Shown: piece by piece, positions 6,575-13,613 of the stretch
Layout: each line of letters starts with the position of its first letter
How positions within the stretch are numbered: the first letter of the stretch is position 1
IMG/VR virus record: IMGVR_UViG_3300005588_000650
Location: 1 to 30,440 of that record
Strand: one strand, 5' to 3'
Length of the DNA: 30,440 nt
Source of the DNA: a virus
Position numbers and translations under genes: made by a program
The notes under the pieces: model-generated
What the model was told of the DNA's origin: nothing
Databases searched by the model: none
What the model saw: only the letters and a program-made list of their open reading frames with translations

Positions 6575-8146
6575 TCACCACTCAACCACCGCCCCCTCAG
6601 TCTCCCATATGCTTCGCTCAGGCGCTGTACTGACTGTTGCCCTGCCCAGGGCCATGATCAAGGCAACAATGCCGTCTATGCGCTCTACTGACTTATTCTT
6701 GGCGGGTTTTAAATTCCCTGCCGGATCTTCCTGAACAACCACGTTATTTGCCATCCAGGTTAAAACCGGATGGGCCCCATGTCTCATTTGCCGGCCAGTA
6801 ACCAGTTTTTCAAGTTCCTTTGATGGGGCAGACATAGACGCAAAACCCTGCCCGAATTCAACCATTGGCGCATTTTCCGCCATGAGGTTATTGACCAGCT
6901 GGCTTGAATTCCATCGATCATAGGCTATTTCCCTGATATTAAATTTCTTGGAAAGCTCCCTGATCTTATGTTGAATATAGTCATAATCAACCACATTGCC
7001 CGCTGTGGCCTCAATATGCCCTTGCCGCGCCCATACATCATAGGGAACTTTATCACGCTCTGCGCGTTTGCGTATGTTATCCTCAGGCACCCAAAAATAG
7101 GGTAAGGTATCATAACCTCCCTCATCATCCGGAAATACCAGGACAAGGGCCGAAATATCCGTTGTCGTGGAAAGGTCGAGACCGGCGAAGCATTCCCGTC
7201 CTTCCAGCTTCTCCTCATCCACGGGGACGCCGCATTCTTCCCAGGCAACACTGTCAAGCCATCGACTTTCCGCTTCGGTCCATATACATAAATGAAGCCG
7301 TTTAAAGGTATTGGTGTATCCAGGAACTTCAATGGCTCTCTTGCATTCCTCCGCAAGATATTCCTCACTCACGCTGATTCCAAGGCCGGGGTTCGCCTTA
7401 TGCCAGATTTCAGGCTGCGTCCAATCGTCACTTTCCCCAGCAGCATAAATAACCGGAAGAAAATAGGGATCGTCAATGATACCATCACGCACTTTCAGGG
7501 CATAGTCATGCATTTCATAACAGATCGAGTATTTGTCCCAACCTGATGTGGTAATTGCCACGGTCAAGGGCTGTTTCCGCGCTCCGGTAGATGTTGTCAG
7601 AACGTCCCACAGTTCCCTGTTTTTTTGAGTATGTAGTTCATCAAAGATAATTCCATGCGCGTTCAAGCCGTGTTTGGTACCGGCATCTGCGCTCAGAACA
7701 CGATAGACCGCTTCAGACTTTGGAACGGCAATACTGTTTTTGAAAACCTGAGACATACCATCAAGCTTCCTATGGCCGTACACCATGGATTTCGCCACGT
7801 CAAAAACAATCCGCGCCTGGTCACGATCGGCGGCCGCTGAATAAATTTCCGCGCCGGCCTCCCGATCGCAGTACAGCATATACAAAGCAATCCCAGCGGA
7901 AAGCGTGCTTTTCCCGTTCTTGCGTGGAATCTCGATATACACCCGCCTGTATTTCCGGGTGCCGTCTTTTCTTTTCCAGCCGAACATGGGGCGAACAATG
8001 TCATCCTGCTGCCAGTCAGAAAGTTCCAGCGGTTTACCCGCCCATTGCCCTTTTGAATGACGCAAAAATCGCGCAAAAAATTCACAGGCCCTGTCTGCCT
8101 CTTCTTCATCAAACCAAAACTCAGGAGAAGAATTTTTCATCATCAT
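6575..8146 (-). CDS. terL: Terminase large subunit (HK97/P27-associated type)
   Basis: This 523-residue packaging motor has an N-terminal ATPase and a C-terminal nuclease. Walker A is PRKNGKST (74-81), and Walker B is GIIFDE with D169/E170. The nuclease contributes GLDLSTTTD near residue 322 and ERIDGIVALIMALG near 492, which carry metal-binding aspartates. It overlaps terS by 26 bp. Three consecutive ATG codons (8146, 8143, 8140) make the exact start uncertain. It is intact and full length, so the island should cut and package its own DNA. It converges on the repressor gene with a 38-bp gap. Confidence 0.95.
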   Translation of the reverse strand: MMMKNSSPEFWFDEEEADRACEFFARFLRHSKGQWAGKPLELSDWQQDDIVRPMFGWKRKDGTRKYRRVYIEIPRKNGKSTLSAGIALYMLYCDREAGAEIYSAAADRDQARIVFDVAKSMVYGHRKLDGMSQVFKNSIAVPKSEAVYRVLSADAGTKHGLNAHGIIFDELHTQKNRELWDVLTTSTGARKQPLTVAITTSGWDKYSICYEMHDYALKVRDGIIDDPYFLPVIYAAGESDDWTQPEIWHKANPGLGISVSEEYLAEECKRAIEVPGYTNTFKRLHLCIWTEAESRWLDSVAWEECGVPVDEEKLEGRECFAGLDLSTTTDISALVLVFPDDEGGYDTLPYFWVPEDNIRKRAERDKVPYDVWARQGHIEATAGNVVDYDYIQHKIRELSKKFNIREIAYDRWNSSQLVNNLMAENAPMVEFGQGFASMSAPSKELEKLVTGRQMRHGAHPVLTWMANNVVVQEDPAGNLKPAKNKSVERIDGIVALIMALGRATVSTAPERSIWETEGAVVEW

Positions 8147-8594
8147 CCATTCCCGGTAAATTTATTTGTCCTGAAGTGCCCTTCAATCGTGTTCGACTGC
8201 TTGGCGTTAACCCAAACTCACTTGCGAAAGCCCGCATCTGGCGCATGGCTTCCTCCGCAATTTTTAATTCAGGACGCACACGGATGATTGTTCCCTTGGC
8301 TGTTTTGCTTTCATAAGTGGTGCCTTTTTCAGTGAGTATTTTTTCGGCGACCACCCAGCGGCTATAATTCTTGCAGTATGCCGCCAAGGTCGCACCATCT
8401 ATCTTGGTCAAAACACCTATTTTCTCAAGCTCAGGGGCAACGCTTCTCCATTTTGCTTTTGAGATCTTGTCCAGCCATGCAGGACATGCCGGAGCACCTG
8501 ATTCCGGTTGTGGCTCTGCATCATTAAGAGGACGTTTGCCCGGGTTTCCTTGTACAAGCTTTAACTTCGTTGGTTTTGGTTTTCTGCCTGCCAT
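8121..8594 (-). CDS. terS: Terminase small subunit, P27 family
   Basis: A 157-residue DNA-recognition partner of TerL. The start MAGRKPKPTKLKLVQGNPGKRPLN is the signature of P27-family small terminases, and the APACPAWLDKISKAKWRSVAPELEKIGVLTKID block and the helical AAYCKNYSRWVVAEKIL stretch complete the family. It binds the packaging site and so decides that island rather than helper DNA fills the heads. Overlap with terL implies coupled expression. The gap to the HNH gene upstream is 67 bp. Confidence 0.94.
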   Translation of the reverse strand: MAGRKPKPTKLKLVQGNPGKRPLNDAEPQPESGAPACPAWLDKISKAKWRSVAPELEKIGVLTKIDGATLAAYCKNYSRWVVAEKILTEKGTTYESKTAKGTIIRVRPELKIAEEAMRQMRAFASEFGLTPSSRTRLKGTSGQINLPGMDDDEKFFS

Positions 8595-8661
8595 ATTTTA
8601 CTTTCTCAATTCGCGGACGTGTAAAGATGACTAACCGCCCGGTCTACAGAATGGCTTACTT

Positions 8662-8976
8662 TCATGATTTTCTTCCAAAGGATTGATCTCTTGCTGTCCG
8701 TCTCGAATGGCATGGCTTACAAAGGCTTCTAAGGTTATGTGCTGCCAACCTTAAATCTGGCCGCTCACTGACAGGTAAGATGTGATCCACCTCAGTCGCA
8801 ATTGTCAGCAACGGTTTACAGAACTCACATAAAGGATTGAGTGACAAGAACCTTCTTCTCAGCTTACGCCATGCCCTATCGTAACCCCTCTTAGATGCAC
8901 TCTGCCTTTGCTTATCATACTGCCTACCACTATCTGTATTAGGGTTCGGGTTATGCTTGGGGGGACGGCTAGGCAT
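8662..8976 (-). CDS. Phage HNH endonuclease
   Basis: A 104-residue HNH nuclease of the kind that sits beside terminase in HK97-like phages and is needed for cos cleavage there. The basic region SASKRGYDRAWRKLRRRFL precedes the zinc-bound fold CEFC...VDHILPV...NLRSLCKPCHSRRTARD, with both CxxC pairs and the catalytic His in VDH. I prefer the ATG at 8976. An in-frame GTG lies two codons earlier. It overlaps the end of the replication gene by 8 bp, so replication, HNH, TerS and TerL form one leftward unit. Confidence 0.92.
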   Translation of the reverse strand: MPSRPPKHNPNPNTDSGRQYDKQRQSASKRGYDRAWRKLRRRFLSLNPLCEFCKPLLTIATEVDHILPVSERPDLRLAAHNLRSLCKPCHSRRTARDQSFGRKS

Positions 8977-9802
8977 AGGCACCTACCCCACTCACTGCTG
9001 AATGCCTCATTGATTGCAGTATCTCAGCGTCTGTTAGCTTCCCATTCCATAACTGCTTGGCAAACATATCTGCTCTATCTTCCCCAATCTCACATAACCA
9101 ACCCCACACCATTGAAGGGTCAAAGCCCAATCCCTCACAGTGGCGTACTAACCTGCTGGTATTTTCCTGCTTATTCCTTTGATCCCATTGGTTGGCTTTC
9201 TTTCCCGGAATGACATGGAGCATTTCTATCTGCTTTTTATTTGGTCTTGAAATATCTTTGCCAATTGATTTGGATCTTTGCTTCCTCTCAGTTCCCCCTT
9301 GCCAAGCATCTGAAGAACGTCTCAACCTCTCTGGCTTATCAGATAATTTTTCTTCCCCCTCAAAGCATTTCTTAGTGGGCTGATAAGTATGTGGGCTGAT
9401 AAAGTGGGCTGTTACTGTAACCCCTGGAGTTCCCATGGAGTTGTAACCCCTAGAGGTTACATGGCCCGTGTAACCCTCAGAGGTTACACGGCTCGCGTTT
9501 CTTGCCGCTAAAATATCTTCATCTGTAAAGTTGATTTTATATTGGGAAACTTGGTAGCGTTTTGAATTCTTCTGACGCCTGAGCCTTTTCTTGATGTAGC
9601 CCCTTTCCTCTAATAATTTTATTGATTTGTTGACTGTTTTACGGGAAATCCCGACCACCTTTGAAAGAGTTTCTTGGGATGGAAAAGCTATAAAATGCTC
9701 ATCACAATACTTACAAAGAGCGATTAAAGTACGCAAAGCACCAAAAGTTAATTCTTGATCTTCCGCCGCCTGATACGGCACCCGTGAAAATTGGTCAGCC
9801 AT
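8969..9802 (-). CDS. Winged-helix replication initiator-like protein
   Basis: A 277-residue protein with an N-terminal winged helix (about 15-80) containing FPSQETLSKVVGISRKTVNKSIKLLEERGYIKK, as in phage and plasmid initiator or primosomal proteins. A low-complexity linker (about 100-200) follows, then a C-terminal helical domain (about 225-270). The linker DNA contains three long palindromic repeats and three GTGGGCTG repeats, an arrangement known from lambda O, where the origin lies inside the initiator gene. I therefore call it the island's replication initiator. It is not homologous to a recognised Rep/primase by motif: no primase or helicase motifs are visible. GGGGGTG precedes the ATG. 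A weaker reading is a transcription factor. Confidence 0.7.
   Translation of the reverse strand: MADQFSRVPYQAAEDQELTFGALRTLIALCKYCDEHFIAFPSQETLSKVVGISRKTVNKSIKLLEERGYIKKRLRRQKNSKRYQVSQYKINFTDEDILAARNASRVTSEGYTGHVTSRGYNSMGTPGVTVTAHFISPHTYQPTKKCFEGEEKLSDKPERLRRSSDAWQGGTERKQRSKSIGKDISRPNKKQIEMLHVIPGKKANQWDQRNKQENTSRLVRHCEGLGFDPSMVWGWLCEIGEDRADMFAKQLWNGKLTDAEILQSMRHSAVSGVGAYA
9375..9491. repeat. Iteron-like repeats inside the initiator gene (candidate origin)
   Basis: Two sets are visible. GTGGGCTGATAA occurs at 9375-9386 and 9391-9402, with a third GTGGGCTG at 9404-9411. Then a 24-bp unit built on TGTAACCCCTNGAGGTTAC is repeated at 9415-9438, 9441-9464 and 9468-9491. The last two units are palindromic (GTAACC...GGTTAC). 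Periods of 26-27 bp put the units on nearly the same DNA face. This is iteron architecture. Confidence 0.7.
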
Positions 9803-11540
9803 GCTTCACCCCCACAATATTCTTTCCAACAGGGGGGTATAAGTCATTGATTTTGCTACATGAGAACAAAGGGGGAATGGTTGGAAATTTCTTTATCTCC
9901 CCTATAACAACAGTATATTTGTAATCAGTAGGTCCGCAGTTCGAGTCTGTGTGGGGGCACCATTTGAGGTCAAAGGTGGGCACCAATAGTTTGGTGCTGT
10001 CAAACGCTATAGCCTGTTCGGCTAAAGCGGCCTTTGGACCACGCATTTTGATTTTACTTTTACCCACATCAACACGGGTAATCACATGCGCCAGATAGAC
10101 CCGCGTGAATTTTGGGTCTTTGTTTTCTTTCAACAGTTTCCTCACCGCCGCCGCAAATTCACGACAATCATTACGGGTAAGATTGCGCACCGGAAATGCT
10201 TGTTGTTGTTCTAATCGGCGAATGGCGCGGCTGTAATCCTCATTCTTGGATTGAAGCTCTTTGATGAATTTTTGCAGTGTTGCATCAAGAGTTATCTCGG
10301 ACACGCTAATTTGCTGCCATAGCTCTTTAAGCTGGTTTTTAACGCCACGTTGTTCGTTCTTTAATGTTTCAGCCCGCCCGTCATAGCTTTCACTGCGCCT
10401 TTGGGCGTGATCCACCAATTCAGGAACAATAACCTCTATGCGCTTCGAGGACAGAGCTGTATCGCAGAGCGTGTTGATCACAATGTCATTCAGTTTCTGC
10501 ATGGGAACCGAATTGCCTGAACAAGCTGCACGCCCGGCATCGGCCCGCAATCCGCATTTGTAATATCGATATTTACCGCCTTTTCCGGTGGCGATCCGCA
10601 TGGGTGAACCGCAGCTTTTGCAATGGGCAATACCGGTCAGCAGGGTTGGGCCATTGATAACCCGTGGCGGCGTGGAAAAGGCCGTATTGCGACGAAGCCG
10701 CTCATTAGCGGCATGAAATATCTCGTCACCAATGATTCGTGGCGTTTTCAGGAAAACCCATTCGTCTTCCGGCTTTGAAATTCCACTCTTGTCTTTTTTG
10801 TTGAAATGATACCGCCCCACATAGATTTCATTGGTCAGAAGCCGCTGAATGAATTGTTGCAGGAACTTGCCGCCATTACGGGTGGTTTCTCCCCGGTCAT
10901 TCAGATCATAGGCAATGGCCCGCAAGCCCATAGGCCCGCTTTTGCCATCTCCGGTCACATAATGCCTGAAAATCATTTTTACGATCTCAGCCTCTTGTGG
11001 CGCGATCTCCAGCTTCTTCTTGTCCTTCTTGCCGCGCCTCTCGGCAATATAGGTGCGATAGCCAAAGGGCGGGCGCGATCCGTTCCAGAAGCCTTGCCGC
11101 GTATTCTCAAGCATGGAGCGGCTTGTATGCTTGGAGGTTTCCTTGGATTGATATTCATCCATGGCCCCAAGGATGGTGCGCAGGACATCGGCTTGCTCCC
11201 CTTTTCCTATGTCCTGGGTGATGGAAACAAACTGCACCCCTGCCTTTTCAAGCTTTTTGGTGTTATTGAGCAGGTCGAATGTGTTGCGGGCAAAGCGTGA
11301 CTGTGAATGGACAATCACAACATCAAACGGATTGGCCGGAGAGCAGGCTTCGGCAATCATCGCCTGAAATTCAATACGATTATCATTGGTAGCACTGGCC
11401 CCGGCATCCACATAGCTTTTGGCCACATGCCATTCTTTTTGCGCGCAGTAGCGTTCGCATTGGTTAATCTGATCGGGAATGGAAATATCCTGGGCAGCCT
11501 GATTTCCCGTCGATACCCTTGCATAAATAACTGCACGCAT
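9795..11540 (-). CDS. Large serine recombinase with a chimeric C terminus
   Basis: This 581-residue frame encodes a serine integrase/invertase. The resolvase domain (1 to about 150) has S10 in IYARVSTGNQ and HSQSRFARNTFD. The recombinase domain (about 170-290) includes RPPFGYR. A zinc ribbon CKSCGSPM...YYKCG...ACSG lies near 305-345, then a coiled-coil segment (about 375-450). Residues 1-526 belong to this gene. Residues 527-541 are antisense tRNA (attR), and the last 40 come from island DNA, overlapping the initiator gene by 8 bp. Before the island inserted, the frame would have continued antisense through the tRNA as SVALPTEL and ended at 44-46. The catalytic part is intact, and the altered tail lies beyond known domains. 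AAAGGG precedes the start. The partner gene is 8 bp upstream. Confidence 0.92.
   Translation of the reverse strand: MRAVIYARVSTGNQAAQDISIPDQINQCERYCAQKEWHVAKSYVDAGASATNDNRIEFQAMIAEACSPANPFDVVIVHSQSRFARNTFDLLNNTKKLEKAGVQFVSITQDIGKGEQADVLRTILGAMDEYQSKETSKHTSRSMLENTRQGFWNGSRPPFGYRTYIAERRGKKDKKKLEIAPQEAEIVKMIFRHYVTGDGKSGPMGLRAIAYDLNDRGETTRNGGKFLQQFIQRLLTNEIYVGRYHFNKKDKSGISKPEDEWVFLKTPRIIGDEIFHAANERLRRNTAFSTPPRVINGPTLLTGIAHCKSCGSPMRIATGKGGKYRYYKCGLRADAGRAACSGNSVPMQKLNDIVINTLCDTALSSKRIEVIVPELVDHAQRRSESYDGRAETLKNEQRGVKNQLKELWQQISVSEITLDATLQKFIKELQSKNEDYSRAIRRLEQQQAFPVRNLTRNDCREFAAAVRKLLKENKDPKFTRVYLAHVITRVDVGKSKIKMRGPKAALAEQAIAFDSTKLLVPTFDLKWCPHTDSNCGPTDYKYTVVIGEIKKFPTIPPLFSCSKINDLYPPVGKNIVGVKHG
9823..9887. 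repeat. Right arm-type integrase sites (inverted pair)
   Basis: TTTCCAAC at 9823-9830 and its complement GTTGGAAA at 9880-9887 form an inverted pair beside the right attachment repeat. The same octamer occurs twice beside the left repeat. These are candidate P-arm sites for the island integrase. They also lie in the upstream region of the initiator gene, so integrase binding could affect its expression. Confidence 0.55.
9917..9962 (+). repeat. attR: right 46-bp attachment repeat
   Basis: An exact copy of 70-115, the tRNA-Thr 3' half including CCA, but without the 5' half, so it cannot be a tRNA. It marks the right end of the island. It lies inside the reading frame of the serine recombinase, where the antisense strand reads WCPHTDSNCGPTDYK. 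Confidence 0.93.
9980..9997. other. Perfect hairpin near the recombinase/tRNA junction
   Basis: GCACCAA (9980-9986) pairs with TTGGTGC (9991-9997) around a 4-base loop. The left arm with its flank, GTGGGCACCA, closely repeats the tRNA end GTGGGGGCACCA at 9951-9962, 25 bp away. It lies inside the recombinase gene just before its junction with the tRNA fragment, so it may be a recombination-site feature of the older element. Confidence 0.4.
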
Positions 11541-11548
11541 GTTTTGTT

Positions 11549-11758
11549 TTACCCTTTCAGTTTTTCCTTTTGTAATAACGGCTCAATCAAGGGCCCTAAA
11601 TAGGTCAAGAGTAAGTCCAGCTCCCGTTGTGTCACTGGCAAATGATCCGGGTCATGGGTCGTATGAATTGTAACCTCAAACGCGCCATCGATTTTAACGG
11701 TGTGGCTGTATTCAACGTCTTCTTCATCAGCCCCCGCTACATGTTTTTCTGTTTCCAT
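11549..11758 (-). CDS. Small hypothetical protein upstream of the serine recombinase
   Basis: A 69-residue acidic protein (METEKHVAGADEEDVEYSHT...) with a C-terminal amphipathic segment LDLLLTYLGPLIEPLLQKEK. I do not recognise the family. The ATG at 11758 follows AGGAAGG with good spacing and is preferred over an in-frame ATG at 11785. It is 8 bp upstream of the recombinase and shares its promoter, so it may be a partner or directionality factor for the recombinase. That role is inferred from position only. Confidence 0.65.
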   Translation of the reverse strand: METEKHVAGADEEDVEYSHTVKIDGAFEVTIHTTHDPDHLPVTQRELDLLLTYLGPLIEPLLQKEKLKG

Positions 11759-11791
11759 ATTCTGCCTTCCTAAGAAGGCGGGCATTGGAAA

Positions 11792-11848
11792 ATTATACCA
11801 AAAATATGACTAAAAGTCAATATTACATAACAATATCAATATGTTATG
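11792..11848 (-). promoter_or_regulatory. Strong promoter and operator-like repeats of the recombinase operon
   Basis: On the minus strand, TTGACT (11815-11820), 17 bp and TATAAT (11792-11797) make a near-consensus promoter with an extended -10 TG. The -35 box lies within the palindrome TGACTaaaAGTCA (11807-11819). A second inverted repeat, CATAACA/TGTTATG (11826-11848), sits just upstream. Both could be repressor sites. No regulator gene is adjacent. Confidence 0.65.
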
Positions 11849-11910
11849 AGAAATTTAATACTATTCGAAACAATTCAATCTCACTCACTATTTGCCTGTA
11901 CGAATCGATC

Positions 11911-12219
11911 CTATTCCTTCCATTCTAAAAGCAAAGCATCTGCTCTGCCGGATTCTTCATCCTTGGCGATTTTGCGCACTATGTGTTTGCTGCGGAAGCT
12001 GGCTTGTATAAGCTCGGCCTCGGTCATTCCCACATTTGCCATGAGATGAAGCAAGCTACGTTGCCCCTGATCTTTACAGATAGATTTTTCTGCTTTGAGG
12101 TACTTTTCTAACTTTTTACGCTTTTTGCACTGATCCCAGCGATACGCACTATATCCGAATGCAGCAATGATGGCAGTGAAGATAGCCGCGATGTTGGCCA
12201 AAATACTAAACCAGCTCAT
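11911..12219 (-). CDS. Small membrane-anchored protein, last gene of the defence operon
   Basis: A 102-residue protein with one N-terminal membrane helix (about 4-22, FSILANIAAIFTAIIAAFGY) and a basic cytoplasmic part (RWDQCKKRKKLEKYLKAEK). The body carries SLLHLMANVGMTEAELIQASFRSKHI, a pattern I have seen in small bacterial membrane proteins of unknown role. Its ATG overlaps the previous stop as ATGA. With the four-helix protein before it, it would place part of the system at the inner membrane, fitting a membrane effector or sensor. That is inference. Confidence 0.75.
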   Translation of the reverse strand: MSWFSILANIAAIFTAIIAAFGYSAYRWDQCKKRKKLEKYLKAEKSICKDQGQRSLLHLMANVGMTEAELIQASFRSKHIVRKIAKDEESGRADALLLEWKE

Positions 12220-12764
12220 TCCTTATCACTCCCAGGCTTGTTTTTCGTATCAGCAGAAGAGTTGGATTGCTTGATTTCATGACGATTCAGAATAAGCAGT
12301 TGGCTGCCAAGAATTACATGCCAGCATTCACGAAATGCAATGCTAGATATTAAGTAAAGACCCCATTCAACAGCAGGAACTATGCATGACAGGAAATTAG
12401 CATCGAAAGCCTTCAGGCCAGCCAACCCCCATCCAATCAATGAGATCAAAATAGTTAAAATAGCGGTCTGGAATGTGTAGATATAATTTTCAATACCATC
12501 TTCATGCTGTTTCGCCATTTTTTCAATTTCATCGGATTGCAACAAGGCTTGCGCATTACCCGCCCATGCAAAAGATAATCCGATAAAGATGCCAGCTAAC
12601 GGCAACATCATTGTACGAGCGACTTCAGCAAGCGGTATTGAAATCCATAAGGCCAAAGCCGTAGCTATCGTCATATGCAGTAACAGCCAGCGATTCCAGA
12701 ATTTGAAAATACCTGGCTTCCCGTTCAACCCCCTAAACAACCATTTCCAGTAACGCCATTTCAT
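12216..12764 (-). CDS. Polytopic membrane protein of unknown family
   Basis: A 182-residue protein with about four hydrophobic segments: near 26-46 (WLLLHMTIATALALWISIPLA), 51-70 (around MMLPLAGIFIGLSFAWAG), 96-116 (around AILTILISLIGWGLAGL) and 124-160. An acidic loop (SDEIEKMAKQHEDGIENY) lies between the second and third. The N terminus is rich in Trp and basic residues, and the C terminus is polar. The ATG directly follows the upstream TAA and the stop overlaps the next start as ATGA. Position at the end of an ATPase/AlbA_2 operon suggests a membrane-acting arm of a defence system. I see no enzymatic motif. Confidence 0.75.
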   Translation of the reverse strand: MKWRYWKWLFRGLNGKPGIFKFWNRWLLLHMTIATALALWISIPLAEVARTMMLPLAGIFIGLSFAWAGNAQALLQSDEIEKMAKQHEDGIENYIYTFQTAILTILISLIGWGLAGLKAFDANFLSCIVPAVEWGLYLISSIAFRECWHVILGSQLLILNRHEIKQSNSSADTKNKPGSDKE

Positions 12765-13613
12765 TTATAGTTCCCCAGCATTTCTGATCGATTGGTAAAG
12801 TGCAATAACTTTGGATAAAAGTGAATTTTTCTCATCCTTAGTGGCAAATTCATCCGTAGCCAAACTGGCCGGATTTCCACCAATTTTCTTGGTGATAAAA
12901 TTCCCATCCTGCTCTTGCTTTAACTGGGCAGATGCAGAATTTCCCGTTGCCGCTGCGGCAGCGGCAAGTTTCTCTATGGGATCTTTTTCAAGGCTTTCCC
13001 CTTGAATTGTTGTCTTACCTTTTTGGCCGCCAGTTTCATCAAGAAGATTTTCCATCGGCTTTTGGAAATCCTGCTCTACATCCCATGGGTTTGGCGGGCT
13101 GAATTCGACGTCAAATTTCCTTATTCTGTAAGCATTTCGAATATATTCGAGAAATTCATGCGGATCACTAATTTCCGCCATTACAAGCTTCAGATTATTA
13201 TCTTTCGCTTTGCTTGTTTCATTTAGAAGTTTGGCCAAATTACTGGCGATTTGTGAAACTTTAGGGGCAATTTTGGATTTGTGAGCAACCGCACAAACCT
13301 GATATTTCAAGTCAATAATGACATAAGTGTAGGGAGCCTGTTCCTCTGGTTCGTCGCAAAAATTTCCGTCTTTTTCATTATATTTTTCTACAATTGATTT
13401 AGTAACTCGACCAAAAGCGAAAAATAGTCCTGTTTCTCCTACTTGCTCAATGTTCCCAATATGCCAGATATTACCTTTTCTAATTTCTTTCGCAGGCTTT
13501 TCTTCAATAGCGGTCCGAATAATATCTGAGGGTGAACTCGAAGTGTCATCAAATAGTCCTGGCTCTTTGGAACGCTCAATTTTCAATCGATATAAATAAA
13601 AAATAATACTCAT
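12765..13613 (-). CDS. Unrecognised 282-residue protein of the ATPase/AlbA_2 cluster
   Basis: A soluble protein I do not recognise by name. The first half has beta-rich segments (IIFYLYRLKIE, GLFFAFGRVTKSI, PYTYVIIDLKYQVCAVAHK). The middle contains a motif-like stretch FSPPNPWDVEQDFQKPMENLL, then GGQKGKTTIQGESL and an Ala-rich AAAAAATGNSASAQL, and a charged C terminus. The regular motif spacing suggests a real conserved family. No nuclease or transmembrane signature is visible. The start overlaps the AlbA_2 stop as ATGA, and its stop abuts the membrane-protein start. It could be an adaptor or effector between the DNA/RNA-binding AlbA_2 protein and the membrane pair. Confidence 0.75.
   Translation of the reverse strand: MSIIFYLYRLKIERSKEPGLFDDTSSSPSDIIRTAIEEKPAKEIRKGNIWHIGNIEQVGETGLFFAFGRVTKSIVEKYNEKDGNFCDEPEEQAPYTYVIIDLKYQVCAVAHKSKIAPKVSQIASNLAKLLNETSKAKDNNLKLVMAEISDPHEFLEYIRNAYRIRKFDVEFSPPNPWDVEQDFQKPMENLLDETGGQKGKTTIQGESLEKDPIEKLAAAAAATGNSASAQLKQEQDGNFITKKIGGNPASLATDEFATKDEKNSLLSKVIALYQSIRNAGEL

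Larger units (their letters stand above)
70..9962. mobile_element. Capsid-forming PICI-like satellite integrated at tRNA-Thr
   Basis: The element is about 9.85 kb between perfect 46-bp repeats. Its genes are integrase, AlpA-like regulator, capsid, protease, portal, XRE repressor, terminases, HNH and initiator, with nothing for tails, lysis or host takeover. All key proteins look intact. This matches the published concept of cf-PICIs: satellites that encode their own heads and packaging and hijack only helper tails. A degraded prophage is the main alternative, but clean ends and intact overlapping genes argue against random decay. Confidence 0.8.

Noticed and set aside
9375-9491. A CRISPR array
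   Set aside because: Repeats are short, imperfect, without unique spacers of regular length, and lie inside a coding gene; iterons fit better.
9837-9916. The recombinase C-terminal tail as a functional domain
   Set aside because: It is translated attachment site and island DNA, created by insertion, not part of the recombinase family.
9917-9962. A second tRNA-Thr gene
   Set aside because: Only the 3' half is present; the acceptor 5' strand, D arm and half the anticodon stem are missing. It is the attachment repeat.
70-9962. A gene transfer agent or complete prophage
   Set aside because: No tail, tape measure, baseplate or lysis genes, and an integrase, attachment repeats and initiator are present, which a gene transfer agent would lack.
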